Assembly: GCA_946886075.1 (NCBI GenBank)
Contig: CAMPHR010000015.1
Span: 1-64,000 of the forward strand
Origin: an uncultured Novosphingobium sp.
GTDB taxonomy: Bacteria; Pseudomonadota; Alphaproteobacteria; Sphingomonadales; Sphingomonadaceae
Length of the DNA stretch: 64,000 bases
Direction of reading: 5' to 3'
The position numbers and the translations under genes were made by a program. How positions within the stretch are numbered: position 1 is the first letter of the stretch; each line of letters starts with the position of its first letter. The notes under the pieces were generated by a model. It was not told where the DNA came from, did no database searches, and worked only from the letters and a program-made list of their open reading frames with translations. This document shows positions 34,623-42,296 of this stretch, piece by piece.

Positions 34623-35816
34623 CTAAGCCGCTGCCGCCTCCGCAAAGCTGCGCGCGCCAGCGGACAGCTTCTCGATGCATTCGGTGACATGGCTTTCGTC
34701 AATGACGAGCGGCGGCAGGATGCGGACGACATTCTGCCCCGCCGACACCACCAGCAGCCCGTGATTGTCGCGCAGATGCGCCACGAAATTGCGGGCGTCG
34801 GCGCTGTCCTTGAGCTTGACGCCGAGCATCAGGCCAAGGCCGCGCACATCCTCGAACATGTCGTGATTGGGGATGAGCTGCTCCAGCGCCGAACGCAGGC
34901 GCGCGCCGATGCTGTTCACATGGTCGAGGAAGCCCTCGCCCAGCACCTCGTCCAGCACGGCCATGCCGACCGCCATGGCGAGCGGGTTGCCGCCATAAGT
35001 GGAGCCGTGCGTGCCGAACACCATGCCCTTGGCCGCTTCCTCGGTGGCGAGGCAGGCGCCGAGCGGGAAGCCTGCGCCGATGCCCTTGGCGACGGCCATG
35101 ATGTCGGGGTTCACGCCATATTGCTCATGGGCGAAGAAGGTGCCGGTACGGGCGTAACCGCACTGCACTTCGTCAAGGATGAGCAGCATGCCCTTCTCGT
35201 CGCATAGCTTGCGCAAGCCAGCGAGGAACTCCTGCGTGGCGGGCGTGACGCCGCCCTCGCCCTGCACGGTTTCGACCAGGAAGCCCGCCGTGTTGTCATC
35301 GACGGCAGCGGTGGCCGCCGCCACATCGTTGAACGGCACAACGGTGAAGCCGGGCAGCAGCGGTTCGAAGCCATCGCGCATCTTGGGCTGGCTCGTCGCG
35401 GAGATGGTTCCCAGCGTGCGGCCGTGGAAGGCGTTGTCGAAGCTGATGATCTTGTGCCGGTGCGCCTCGCCATTGGCATAATGGTAGCGGCGCGCGGTCT
35501 TGATCGCGCACTCCACTGCTTCCGCGCCCGAATTGGTGAAGAAGACCGTGTCGGCAAAGGTCGAATCGACCAGGCGCTGCGCGAACTTCTCGCCCAGCGG
35601 CATGCCGTAGAGGTTCGATGTGTGCATCAGCGTGGCGGCCTGATCGGCGATCGCCTTCACCAGCTTCGGGTGGCCATGGCCGAGCAGATTGACCGCGATA
35701 CCGCTGGCGAAGTCGAGATAGCGTTCGCCATGCTCGCCGATCAGATAGCAGCCCTCGCCTCGCACCGGACGGACATCGCACCGGGGGTAAACGGGCATGA
35801 GCGGCGTAATCGACAT
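34623..35816 (-). CDS. argD: Acetylornithine (succinyldiaminopimelate) aminotransferase
   Basis: PLP enzyme of arginine synthesis, often also serving lysine synthesis. 397 residues, subgroup III aminotransferase. Motifs: YLDFASGIAVNLLGHGHP, FFTNSGAEAVECAIKTARRYH, FHGRTLGTISATSQPKMRDGF, ILDEVQCGYARTGTFFAHE, and the PLP lysine in IMAVAKGIGAGFPLGA. ATG 35816; the preceding in-frame residues are not family-like. Read towards argF and preceded by a promoter plus an early hairpin (35861-35929). Confidence 0.95.
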   Translation of the reverse strand: MSITPLMPVYPRCDVRPVRGEGCYLIGEHGERYLDFASGIAVNLLGHGHPKLVKAIADQAATLMHTSNLYGMPLGEKFAQRLVDSTFADTVFFTNSGAEAVECAIKTARRYHYANGEAHRHKIISFDNAFHGRTLGTISATSQPKMRDGFEPLLPGFTVVPFNDVAAATAAVDDNTAGFLVETVQGEGGVTPATQEFLAGLRKLCDEKGMLLILDEVQCGYARTGTFFAHEQYGVNPDIMAVAKGIGAGFPLGACLATEEAAKGMVFGTHGSTYGGNPLAMAVGMAVLDEVLGEGFLDHVNSIGARLRSALEQLIPNHDMFEDVRGLGLMLGVKLKDSADARNFVAHLRDNHGLLVVSAGQNVVRILPPLVIDESHVTECIEKLSAGARSFAEAAAA

Positions 35817-35860
35817 GGTGGCCCTCCCTTCGCTGGGGCTGATGAAAAGTCTCAAAACGC

Positions 35861-35886
35861 AAAAAGGCGGCCCCCGCCGGGCCGCC
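35861..35886 (-). terminator. Intrinsic terminator upstream of argD (possible attenuator)
   Basis: 8-bp stem GGCGGCCC/GGGCCGCC, 5-base loop, then TTTTT on the minus strand. It lies 45 bases before argD and about 15 bases after the -10 of the candidate promoter at 35901-35929. It may end the fliD-fliS transcript, or act as an attenuator at the start of argD mRNA. Confidence 0.8.
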
Positions 35887-35900
35887 CTTTGCGAGCGCTG

Positions 35901-35929
35901 CCTATACTAGGGCGCCAAGACAGGCGCAA
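35901..35929 (-). promoter_or_regulatory. Candidate argD promoter
   Basis: Minus-strand TTGCGC (35924-35929) and TATAGG (35901-35906) with a 17-base spacer, between the type B repeat and the terminator-like hairpin. Reasonable sigma70-type match. Confidence 0.42.
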
Positions 35930-35946
35930 CCCCGTGCAATGCAGTC

Positions 35947-36025
35947 GTCATCCCAGCGGAAGCTGGGATCTCGTTAGGCTGGGTTGTGCCCTCTCGCCTA
36001 AGATCCCAGCTTTCGCTGGGATGAC
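35947..36025. repeat. Type B inverted repeat, copy 2
   Basis: 79 bases with arms GTCATCCCAGCGGAAGCTGG and CCAGCTTTCGCTGGGATGAC, 16 bases after the fliS stop. Arms are identical to copy 1; the central part differs. Confidence 0.88.
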
Positions 36026-36041
36026 GGCTGTTGGGCGTTGG

Positions 36042-36440
36042 TCAGCCGATCTGGTTCCAGGCGTCGGCGATTTCGGCGATGATGTCGCGGGCCTGTTCGG
36101 CATGCTCATGCGAGCGTTCCTTGAAGCTCAGCAGCAGCAGGCGGCGGGCTTCGCGGTAGATTTGCGCCAAGCCCATGGCGATGTCGCCGCCCTTGTCGAA
36201 GTCGAGGCTGGATTCCAGCGCGATCAGGATCGACATGGCGCGGGCCTGCTTGTCGGAAACCTTCAGCCGGTCGTTGTTGCGTTCAGCAAGTGCGGTGGCT
36301 TCCAAGGCGATCAGCAATTCGTCGAACAGCACCTTGACCAGGGCATGGGGCGTCGCGCCTTCGATCCGGCTGCCCGAATGAACCGCCGCATAGCCGCGCG
36401 CCGCGCGATTGCCTGCATAGCCCTGCTGAGAGTAGAACAT
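36042..36440 (-). CDS. fliS: Flagellin export chaperone FliS
   Basis: Binds the flagellin C-terminus and keeps it export-competent. 132 residues, helical. Typical FliS elements: HALVKVLFDELLIALEATALAERNND, then KVSDKQARAMSILIALESSLDFDKGGDIAMGLAQIYREARRLLLLS. Directly after fliD (18-base gap), sharing its sigma28 promoter. Confidence 0.93.
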   Translation of the reverse strand: MFYSQQGYAGNRAARGYAAVHSGSRIEGATPHALVKVLFDELLIALEATALAERNNDRLKVSDKQARAMSILIALESSLDFDKGGDIAMGLAQIYREARRLLLLSFKERSHEHAEQARDIIAEIADAWNQIG

Positions 36441-36458
36441 CTTATAAGACCCCTGTTA

Positions 36459-37865
36459 TCAATTATCGCTCTTGGTCCACATGGCGACCTGCTGCTCGAG
36501 ATAGGTCTGCGTCGCCTTGAACGCGGAAAGCCGCTTTTCCATGTTGGTGTAGACCTTGGACAGCTGCGCCTGGTAATCGGTCATCTGCTCATTGAGCTTG
36601 TCGAGCTGCTCGCTGAGGCTTTCGGCCAGTTTTTCATATTTCGTCTTGGCCGACGCGAGAGCGCCATCCTTCTGCTGGATCTTGTCGCGCACCCCGTCCA
36701 TCAGGCCAGCAAGGCCCGGCATGGTGTCGGACTTAACCGCAGGGTTAAGCATCTGCGTAATCCCGGCCGCATCGGTAGACAGTGCCTTGTCGAGCGCGGC
36801 GGTGTCGAGCTTCAGCGTACCGTCGCGGTTCGTGCTGACACCGATCGAGGACAGCGTGGTGTAGGCTCCGCTGGGCGCGAGCACCGCCGAGGTCATCTGC
36901 GACAGCTGCCGCTTCATGTCGCGCACCGACGATTCGCCGTTCAGCGGCCCGGCGTTGGAGGAATCCGCGCCCTTTGCCGTGGCGGTGTTGAGAGCCTTCA
37001 TCAGCGTGTTGTATGCGTCGACAAACTCCACCATCAGGTCGCGCATGGTGGTGGTCGGCTGCGTCGTCGCCAGCGTGACGTTGGTGCCCGGCGCGGCCTT
37101 GTTGAGATCAATGCGCAGATTGGCTATCGCGGTGTCGATGGTGTTGCTGCTGTAACGCTGTTCCACGCCATCCAGGCGGATGATCGAATCCTGCGCCTGC
37201 ACCTGGCGCGTCATGCCACCAGCAGCGCCGTCCCAGGTGAAGACGTCGAGCGCGGTGTTGGCAGGCGAGGATGTGTTGGTGAAGGTGAAGCTGTTGGCAG
37301 CCCCCGTTGCACCCTTCATGACAAGGCGCGTGCCCTGATTGTCAGTAATGACGCTGGCGTTCACGCCGGTGCCGGACGCATTAATGGCAACGGCAAGATC
37401 GGCGTAGGTGGCACCCACCGCCAGCGTGATCGGGACAGCCGCACCAGCGCCCACCTTGAGCGAGAAGCTGCCCGCGCCCAGCACCGTGGAGGCGGTCGCG
37501 CCCGCAACCGGCGTCGAAGCAATGGTCTGCGCCGCGGCGAGCTGGCGCACTTCAAGCTGGGCGGGGAGCTTGGGCGTGCCGCCGGGCAGCAGGCTGACCG
37601 CGGCAATGCTCGGATCGTTCGAGGCAGGGTTGCCCGCATAGCCAGTGCCCGCGAGCAGGCTGTTCAACGCATCGGCGAAGGTGTCGAGCGAACTGGAGGC
37701 AGAGGCGAGCGCCGAAATCCGCGCATTATTGGCGATCTGCCGGTCGGTGATCATCTTCTGCTTGGGATCGCGCGTGGCGCTCACCAGGCTGGAAACCAGC
37801 GCGGACGTGTCGATGCCGGAACCAACGCCGAGCGCCGTCGAGATGCTGCTGCTGATCGATGCCAT
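36459..37865 (-). CDS. fliD: Flagellar filament cap protein FliD
   Basis: Pentameric cap under which flagellin folds at the filament tip. 468 residues. N-terminal FliD_N (VGSGIDTSALVSSLVSATRDPKQKMITDRQIANNARISALASASS) and a C-terminal coiled-coil FliD_C (SLSEQLDKLNEQMTDYQAQLSKVYTNMEKRLSAFKATQTYLEQQVAMW). The middle is Ala/Thr-rich and variable. RBS AAAGGA six bases upstream. Preceded by a sigma28 promoter at 37886-37912. Confidence 0.94.
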   Translation of the reverse strand: MASISSSISTALGVGSGIDTSALVSSLVSATRDPKQKMITDRQIANNARISALASASSSLDTFADALNSLLAGTGYAGNPASNDPSIAAVSLLPGGTPKLPAQLEVRQLAAAQTIASTPVAGATASTVLGAGSFSLKVGAGAAVPITLAVGATYADLAVAINASGTGVNASVITDNQGTRLVMKGATGAANSFTFTNTSSPANTALDVFTWDGAAGGMTRQVQAQDSIIRLDGVEQRYSSNTIDTAIANLRIDLNKAAPGTNVTLATTQPTTTMRDLMVEFVDAYNTLMKALNTATAKGADSSNAGPLNGESSVRDMKRQLSQMTSAVLAPSGAYTTLSSIGVSTNRDGTLKLDTAALDKALSTDAAGITQMLNPAVKSDTMPGLAGLMDGVRDKIQQKDGALASAKTKYEKLAESLSEQLDKLNEQMTDYQAQLSKVYTNMEKRLSAFKATQTYLEQQVAMWTKSDN

Positions 37866-37885
37866 CGTCCGTCCTTTCGAAAGTG

Positions 37886-37912
37886 AGAACGGCAGTAGGG
37901 CGAAGACCTTTA
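37886..37912 (-). promoter_or_regulatory. Sigma28 (FliA) promoter of fliD-fliS
   Basis: Minus-strand TAAA (37909-37912), exactly 15 bases, then GCCGTTCT (37886-37893), 21 bases before the fliD ATG. The known sigma28 consensus is TAAA-N15-GCCGATAA. The same architecture occurs upstream of fliC, the 155-residue gene and flgM. Confidence 0.75.
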
Positions 37913-37953
37913 GGAATGATTTTCAAGGCGGCGAAATATCCGCCTTGCGCCTC

Positions 37954-38421
37954 TTACCCTGCGGACAGCAGCTGATCGACCATGCCGCGCTTCATGTGCG
38001 CCTGGGCAGCATGGGCGTAGCTTGCCTGTTCAGCAATGCGCTTGCCCAGCATGACGGCGCTTTCGATTGCTTCCTTCGACGCGGGCGGAAGCGGCACGAG
38101 GATCATCGGCGCAGGCAGCAAGGCCTGCATGTCCGCCTCCGCTCCATCGAGCGAGCTTTCCGTGCTGGTGGATCGCAGTTGCGCCAATATGTCGGCAACA
38201 CGCGCATGCATCTTGGCATATTCCGCTGCGCTCGCGAGATCATCGTCGGACAAGGGCGCGAGAGTTTCGGCCGGGGCACGGGGCGCAGCCTTGTTCTCGT
38301 CCAGATCCGGCGCGGCCTGCTGCGTGGAGGAAACCGGTTGAACCGCGCGCAGGGGCGCGGGCGCTCGGGGTGACACCCGATCAACCTGCGTTAAGTCGCT
38401 GCGCGAGACATATTCGTTCAT
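37954..38421 (-). CDS. Hypothetical protein under a sigma28-type promoter
   Basis: 155 residues, no signal peptide or membrane span. The N-terminal ~60 residues are Pro/Ala-rich and probably disordered. The C-terminal ~95 are helical (ASAAEYAKMHARVADILAQLRS; KEAIESAVMLGKRIAEQASYAHAAQAHMKRGMVDQLL). No family recognised. It lies between flhB and fliD and carries its own TAAA-N15-GCCGTAAT promoter, so it is probably expressed with the late flagellar genes. Size and helical C-terminus would suit an export chaperone, a FlaG-like factor or a small regulator; none is demonstrated. Confidence 0.75.
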   Translation of the reverse strand: MNEYVSRSDLTQVDRVSPRAPAPLRAVQPVSSTQQAAPDLDENKAAPRAPAETLAPLSDDDLASAAEYAKMHARVADILAQLRSTSTESSLDGAEADMQALLPAPMILVPLPPASKEAIESAVMLGKRIAEQASYAHAAQAHMKRGMVDQLLSAG

Positions 38422-38453
38422 GACGCACCATCCTAATGCGTCCCCATGAATAT

Positions 38454-38480
38454 ATTACGGCCAGCAATGCCTAAGATTTA
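38454..38480 (-). promoter_or_regulatory. Sigma28 (FliA) promoter of the 155-residue gene
   Basis: Minus-strand TAAA (38477-38480), 15 bases, GCCGTAAT (38454-38461), 33 bases before the ATG. Seven of eight bases of the -10 match GCCGATAA-like sites if the central A/T is free. Confidence 0.72.
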
Positions 38481-38523
38481 GTTCACCTTGAGAATTTTTT
38501 GGGGGGCCGATTTAGCTTAACGC

Positions 38524-39660
38524 TTACAGCTTCCGTCCATCCGCATCGAAGCGCAGATCGTCCGGCACGTTGATGAAGGGCCGGTCCATCTCGCTCGCCA
38601 TCCGGTTTTCCACGCGGAAGACGAAGGCGAGGATGGTCGCGACCGCCATGTAGAGCCCTTCATTGACGATCTGCCCCGCGCGCGAGGTGAAGTAGATGGC
38701 GCGGGCGAGGTCGGGATATTGAAGGACGGTGACACCATTCTCGTCGGCAAGCTCACGAATGGCTGCGGCGATCGCGTCGCAGCCCCTGGCCACCACGACC
38801 GGCGCTGCGTCCTGCCCAGGCTTGTAGCGCAAGGCGACGGCGAAGTGGGTCGGGTTGGTAATGATCACGCTAGCTTCGGCCACCGCTTGGCGCGTCGATC
38901 CGCTCAATACCTCGAACTGGCGGCGGCGGATATGGCCTTTGAGTTCGGGCGAGCCTTCGCTCTCCTTATGTTCGTCCTTGATGTCTTGCTTGCTCATGCC
39001 GAGGCGCTTGGAGCGCTGCATGATCTGCGCGGGCACGTCGATGCCAGCGATCAGGAACAGGCCGCCCGCCATGATGAGGCAGGTCATGATGAACATGTTG
39101 CCAAGCTCCGACATGGCGGGCGCAAGGCCGGACGAGCCAAGGCCGATGATCGCGGTCAGCCGGTCCCAGATCAGCCAGACGCCAATGGAGCCGAGCAGCG
39201 CGACCTTGGCGATCGACTTCATCAGTTCGATGAGGCCCTGCATGCCGAAGATGCGCTTGAGACCCGCGGCCGGGTTGAGTTTCGACGCTTTGGGCGCAAA
39301 GGCGCCGGGGCGGAAGCCGAGTGAGCCGAGGATCGCAGGCCCTGCGATCGCGGCCAGCGTCGTCGCCAGCAATATGCCGCCGACCGGCAGGGCTATGCCG
39401 GTGAGGAGGCTCATGCCGCGCGCGGCGGGTGCGAAGTCCATGATGTCCTCGCGCCGGAAGCGGAGCGCCTCGATCAGCATCTGGGACAGGGATTCGACGA
39501 TCGACGGGCCCGTGACGGCGATCCAGCCGATCCCGGCCATCACCACCAGCGCGGTCGCCAGTTCCTTGGACTGGAGGATGTCGCCCTTCTTGGCGGCGTC
39601 CTGCAATTTCTTCTGTGTCGGCTTTTCGGTCTTTTCGCCGCCGCCATTGTCCCCGGCCAT
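38524..39660 (-). CDS. flhB: Flagellar type III export protein FlhB
   Basis: Export-gate component whose autocleavage switches substrate class from rod/hook to filament. 378 residues. Lys-rich N-terminus (GGGEKTEKPTQKKLQDAAKKGDI), four membrane spans (~30-50, 90-110, 145-165, 185-205), and a cytoplasmic domain with the autocleavage NPTH in VIITNPTHFAVALRYKPG. Last gene of the long fliE-flhB block, one base after fliR. Confidence 0.95.
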   Translation of the reverse strand: MAGDNGGGEKTEKPTQKKLQDAAKKGDILQSKELATALVVMAGIGWIAVTGPSIVESLSQMLIEALRFRREDIMDFAPAARGMSLLTGIALPVGGILLATTLAAIAGPAILGSLGFRPGAFAPKASKLNPAAGLKRIFGMQGLIELMKSIAKVALLGSIGVWLIWDRLTAIIGLGSSGLAPAMSELGNMFIMTCLIMAGGLFLIAGIDVPAQIMQRSKRLGMSKQDIKDEHKESEGSPELKGHIRRRQFEVLSGSTRQAVAEASVIITNPTHFAVALRYKPGQDAAPVVVARGCDAIAAAIRELADENGVTVLQYPDLARAIYFTSRAGQIVNEGLYMAVATILAFVFRVENRMASEMDRPFINVPDDLRFDADGRKL

Positions 39661-39661
39661 G

Positions 39662-40444
39662 TCAGCGGCCCTCCGCGATCGACTGGGCCTGGTCGAGGCC
39701 GGACTTGAGCGCGGCGGTCAGTCCCTCGCCCATGATCGGCGCGGCGATGGCGAGCAGGATCAGGCCCGCCATCACGGCGACGGGCATGCCCACGGCAAAG
39801 AGGTTGAGCGACGGGGCGCTGCGGGCGAGCATGCCCATGATGATCTGCACCAGCACCAGCGCAAAGCCGACCGGCAGCGCGATCGTAACGCCAGCGCCGA
39901 GCAGCGATCCGCCGAACTGGACGAGGTGCCAGACCGCATCATTGCTGAGCATCGCATCGCCCGGCGGCAGCGCCTTGTAGCTTTGCACCACGAAGCTCGC
40001 GAGCATCAGGTGGCCGTCCATGCCGAGCAGCAGGAAGGTGGCGAGAATAGAGAGGAAAGTGCCGACCGCTTGCGTCGCCTGACCCGACGACGGATCGACC
40101 ATGGCGGCGAAGTTCAGGCCCATCGTGTTGCCGATCGCCTCGCCTGCGACGAAGGCGGCGGCATAACCGATCTGCACTGCGAACCCCATGGCGAGCCCGG
40201 CCAGCACTTCACCCATGACCAGCATGACGCCCGCAAAACTGGCGATGCCATCTTGCGGCAATTGGATGGTGACGCTGTTGAGCGCGGCAAGGCCAAGGAC
40301 GAGCGAGAGGATGAAGCGCAGCGGCAGCGGCACGGACGGCGCGCCAAATACGGGCGCCGCGATGAAGGCCGCGCCGGGGCGGATCATGGCGATGAGCCAG
40401 ATCCACAGCTGCGTCTCCACATTCGCGAAGCCCGGCGCGATCAT
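39662..40444 (-). CDS. fliR: Flagellar export protein FliR
   Basis: Integral export-gate subunit. 260 residues with about six hydrophobic spans. FliR features: WLIAMIRPGAAFIAAPVFG, GEVLAGLAMGFAVQIGYAAAFVAGEAIGNTMGLNFAAMVDPSSG, and the C-terminal PVAVMAGLILLAIAAPIMG. ATG 40444 overlaps the fliQ stop by four bases. The upstream open frame is the fliQ antiphase and is not coding. Confidence 0.93.
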   Translation of the reverse strand: MIAPGFANVETQLWIWLIAMIRPGAAFIAAPVFGAPSVPLPLRFILSLVLGLAALNSVTIQLPQDGIASFAGVMLVMGEVLAGLAMGFAVQIGYAAAFVAGEAIGNTMGLNFAAMVDPSSGQATQAVGTFLSILATFLLLGMDGHLMLASFVVQSYKALPPGDAMLSNDAVWHLVQFGGSLLGAGVTIALPVGFALVLVQIIMGMLARSAPSLNLFAVGMPVAVMAGLILLAIAAPIMGEGLTAALKSGLDQAQSIAEGR

Positions 40445-40713
40445 TGCAGCAGGTCCGGGATACGTTCGAATATCTCTCGCGTGAAATCGGCGATCAGGAC
40501 GAGGATCGACCCGCCGAACAGCACCAGCATGCCGCCCACGACGATGATCTTGGGGATGAAGCTCAACGTCTGTTCGTTGATGGAGGTGGCGGCCTGCACC
40601 ATGCCGATGAGCACGCCCGCGATCAGCGCGGGGATCAGGATCGGCGCGGCGGCGAGCGCGGTAATCCAGAGCGCCTGTTGGGCGAGGCCCATGAAGAAGT
40701 CGGCGTTTTCCAT
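40441..40713 (-). CDS. fliQ: Flagellar export protein FliQ
   Basis: Small export-gate subunit, 90 residues with two spans. MGLAQQALWITALAAAPILIPALIAGVLIGMVQAATSINEQTLSFIPKI is the FliQ signature. Four-base overlap with fliR. Separated from fliP by 112 bases filled by a type A repeat. Confidence 0.95.
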   Translation of the reverse strand: MENADFFMGLAQQALWITALAAAPILIPALIAGVLIGMVQAATSINEQTLSFIPKIIVVGGMLVLFGGSILVLIADFTREIFERIPDLLQ

Positions 40714-40728
40714 CAGCCCACCCTGCCC

Positions 40729-40805
40729 CCGTTCGGGCTGAGCTTGTCGAAGCCCCCTCTTTCTTCAAAAGAAGAAAAGCCCTTCGACAGGCTCAGGGCG
40801 AACGG
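40729..40805. repeat. Type A inverted repeat, copy 4, between fliP and fliQ
   Basis: 77 bases: CCGTTCGGGCTGAGCTTGTC...GCCCTTCGACAGGCTCAGGG...AACGG, with a short internal hairpin TTCTTCAAAAGAAGAA at the centre. It occupies the only sizeable gap of the fliE-flhB block apart from fliN-fliO. Confidence 0.9.
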
Positions 40806-40825
40806 AGGAGGGGAGTGCGCGCCCG

Positions 40826-41620
40826 TCACGTCGCGAACGACCCCGCCAGCGAGCCCATCGTCAGCGCCCAGCCATCCACCAGCACGAACAGCAGTAGCTT
40901 GAACGGCATGGAGATGATCGTCGGCGACAACATCATCATGCCAAGCGCCATCAGCGTGGAGGCAACCACCAAGTCAATGATGAGGAACGGCAGGAAGATC
41001 ATGAAGCCGATCTGGAACGCGGTCTTCAGTTCGCTTGTCACGAACGCCGGGAGCAGGATCGAAAAGGGAATATCGGCAGGCGAGCGGAAGGCGGGCGCTT
41101 CGGCGAGGCTGGCGAAGAGCTTGAGGTCCGTCTCGCGCGTCTGCTTCGCCATGAAGCCATGCAGCACCTTGCCGGAGCGGCCGACCGCCTCCTCGATGCT
41201 GATCTGGCCCTTGCCATAGGGGTCGAAGGCCTGCGCGTTGATCTGCTCGATCGCGGGGCGCATCACGAACAAGGAGAGGAAGAGCGAGAGGCCCACCAGC
41301 ACCTGATTGGGCGGCGTCTGCTGCAATCCCAGCGCCTGGCGCAGGATCGACAGGACGATGATGATGCGCGTAAAGCTGGTCATCATGAGCACGAGCGACG
41401 GCAAAACCGACAGCAGGCTCATCAGGACGAGGATTTGCAGCGACAGCGACAACGGGCGGCCCTCGCCCGAAATCGCGCCCATCGCGCGGGTCAGGGCGCC
41501 GCCGTTATCGACGGGGGCTGCGGGTGCGGCTTGCGCGGCTGCCTGCGCCAAAGCCGGTTCAGCCAGCAGCAGGCCAGCCGTCAGCGCAAGTCCGCCGATC
41601 AACAGCGCCTTAGCGCGCAC
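40826..41620 (-). CDS. fliP: Flagellar export protein FliP
   Basis: Export-gate channel subunit with a cleavable signal. From GTG 41620 the protein is 264 residues: signal peptide ([23 protein letters not shown]), then [60 protein letters not shown] and the C-terminal [47 protein letters not shown] is preferred because the only upstream ATG (41692) would overlap fliO by 83 bases and add non-signal residues. It overlaps the fliO 3' end by 11 bases. Confidence 0.92.
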   Translation of the reverse strand: MRAKALLIGGLALTAGLLLAEPALAQAAAQAAPAAPVDNGGALTRAMGAISGEGRPLSLSLQILVLMSLLSVLPSLVLMMTSFTRIIIVLSILRQALGLQQTPPNQVLVGLSLFLSLFVMRPAIEQINAQAFDPYGKGQISIEEAVGRSGKVLHGFMAKQTRETDLKLFASLAEAPAFRSPADIPFSILLPAFVTSELKTAFQIGFMIFLPFLIIDLVVASTLMALGMMMLSPTIISMPFKLLLFVLVDGWALTMGSLAGSFAT

Positions 41621-41873
41621 GATAGGGATCGCCTTCCGCGATCTTCTCGATCCGGCCGCGGGTGACGGACAGCAGGATCTTCTTGCCCTCAAACTCGACG
41701 ACGGCGAGCTTGCCGAAAGTGCCGAGCGGGAGCGCTTCGAGCATCTTCAAGGACCGGCCGTCCTGCCCCGCGATCATGCCGGGCTGATATTTGCGCCAAA
41801 GCCACAGCGCGCCGAAGGCCATGCCGCCAATCAGCGGCAGGAGGATCAGCAGTTTGACGAAGTACCAGAACAT
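41610..41873 (-). CDS. fliO: Flagellar biosynthesis protein FliO
   Basis: Small membrane protein that helps assemble the FliP channel. 87 residues: one N-terminal span ([24 protein letters not shown]) and a cytoplasmic beta-rich domain ([39 protein letters not shown]). Matches the short FliO type. Between fliN and fliP. Confidence 0.86.
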   Translation of the reverse strand: MFWYFVKLLILLPLIGGMAFGALWLWRKYQPGMIAGQDGRSLKMLEALPLGTFGKLAVVEFEGKKILLSVTRGRIEKIAEGDPYRAR

Positions 41874-41957
41874 GGGAGCGGTCCGCTATGATGGTTAACC
41901 GCCCTTTCCGAATCAGAAAGAGCGGCGCGCAGCAAGGGAAAAAGATGGCGCGAGCGA

Positions 41958-42296
41958 TCAGCCGCGCCGTTCGACCCCGGCAAGGCGGCTTTCGGCAGCG
42001 GCAATATCGACGATGCGGATGCCATAGCGGCCATTGACCGTCACCACCTCGCCCTTCGCGATCAGGGCGCCATTGACCATGATGTCGAGCAGATCATCGG
42101 CCTGGCGATCCAGCTCCACGATACTGCCTTCGGCAAGGTCCATCACCTCGGCGAGGCGCAGCGAGGTGGAGCCTACCTCGACCGACATGCGGACGGGAAT
42201 GTCGGCCAGCAGGCGGAACTGGGGATTACTGACCATGCGGCTCAATCCATTGTCGGCAAAGCCGTCGATGCGCGGCGCTTCGCTCATGTCACTCAT
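41958..42296 (-). CDS. fliN: Flagellar motor switch protein FliN
   Basis: C-ring component. 112 residues consisting almost wholly of the SpoA domain: LADIPVRMSVEVGSTSLRLAEVMDLAEGSIVELDRQADDLLDIMVNGALIAKGEVVTVNGRYGIRI. ATG 42296 overlaps the fliM stop (ATGA). An 84-base gap separates it from fliO. Confidence 0.95.
   Translation of the reverse strand: MSDMSEAPRIDGFADNGLSRMVSNPQFRLLADIPVRMSVEVGSTSLRLAEVMDLAEGSIVELDRQADDLLDIMVNGALIAKGEVVTVNGRYGIRIVDIAAAESRLAGVERRG

Noticed and set aside
35424..37886. 820-residue plus-strand open frame
   Set aside because: It is the antisense shadow of argD, fliS and fliD; composition is Arg/His/Gly-rich without domains.
41621..41692. ATG at 41692 as fliP start
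   Set aside because: Would overlap fliO by 83 bases and place charged residues before the signal peptide; GTG 41620 gives a standard FliP.
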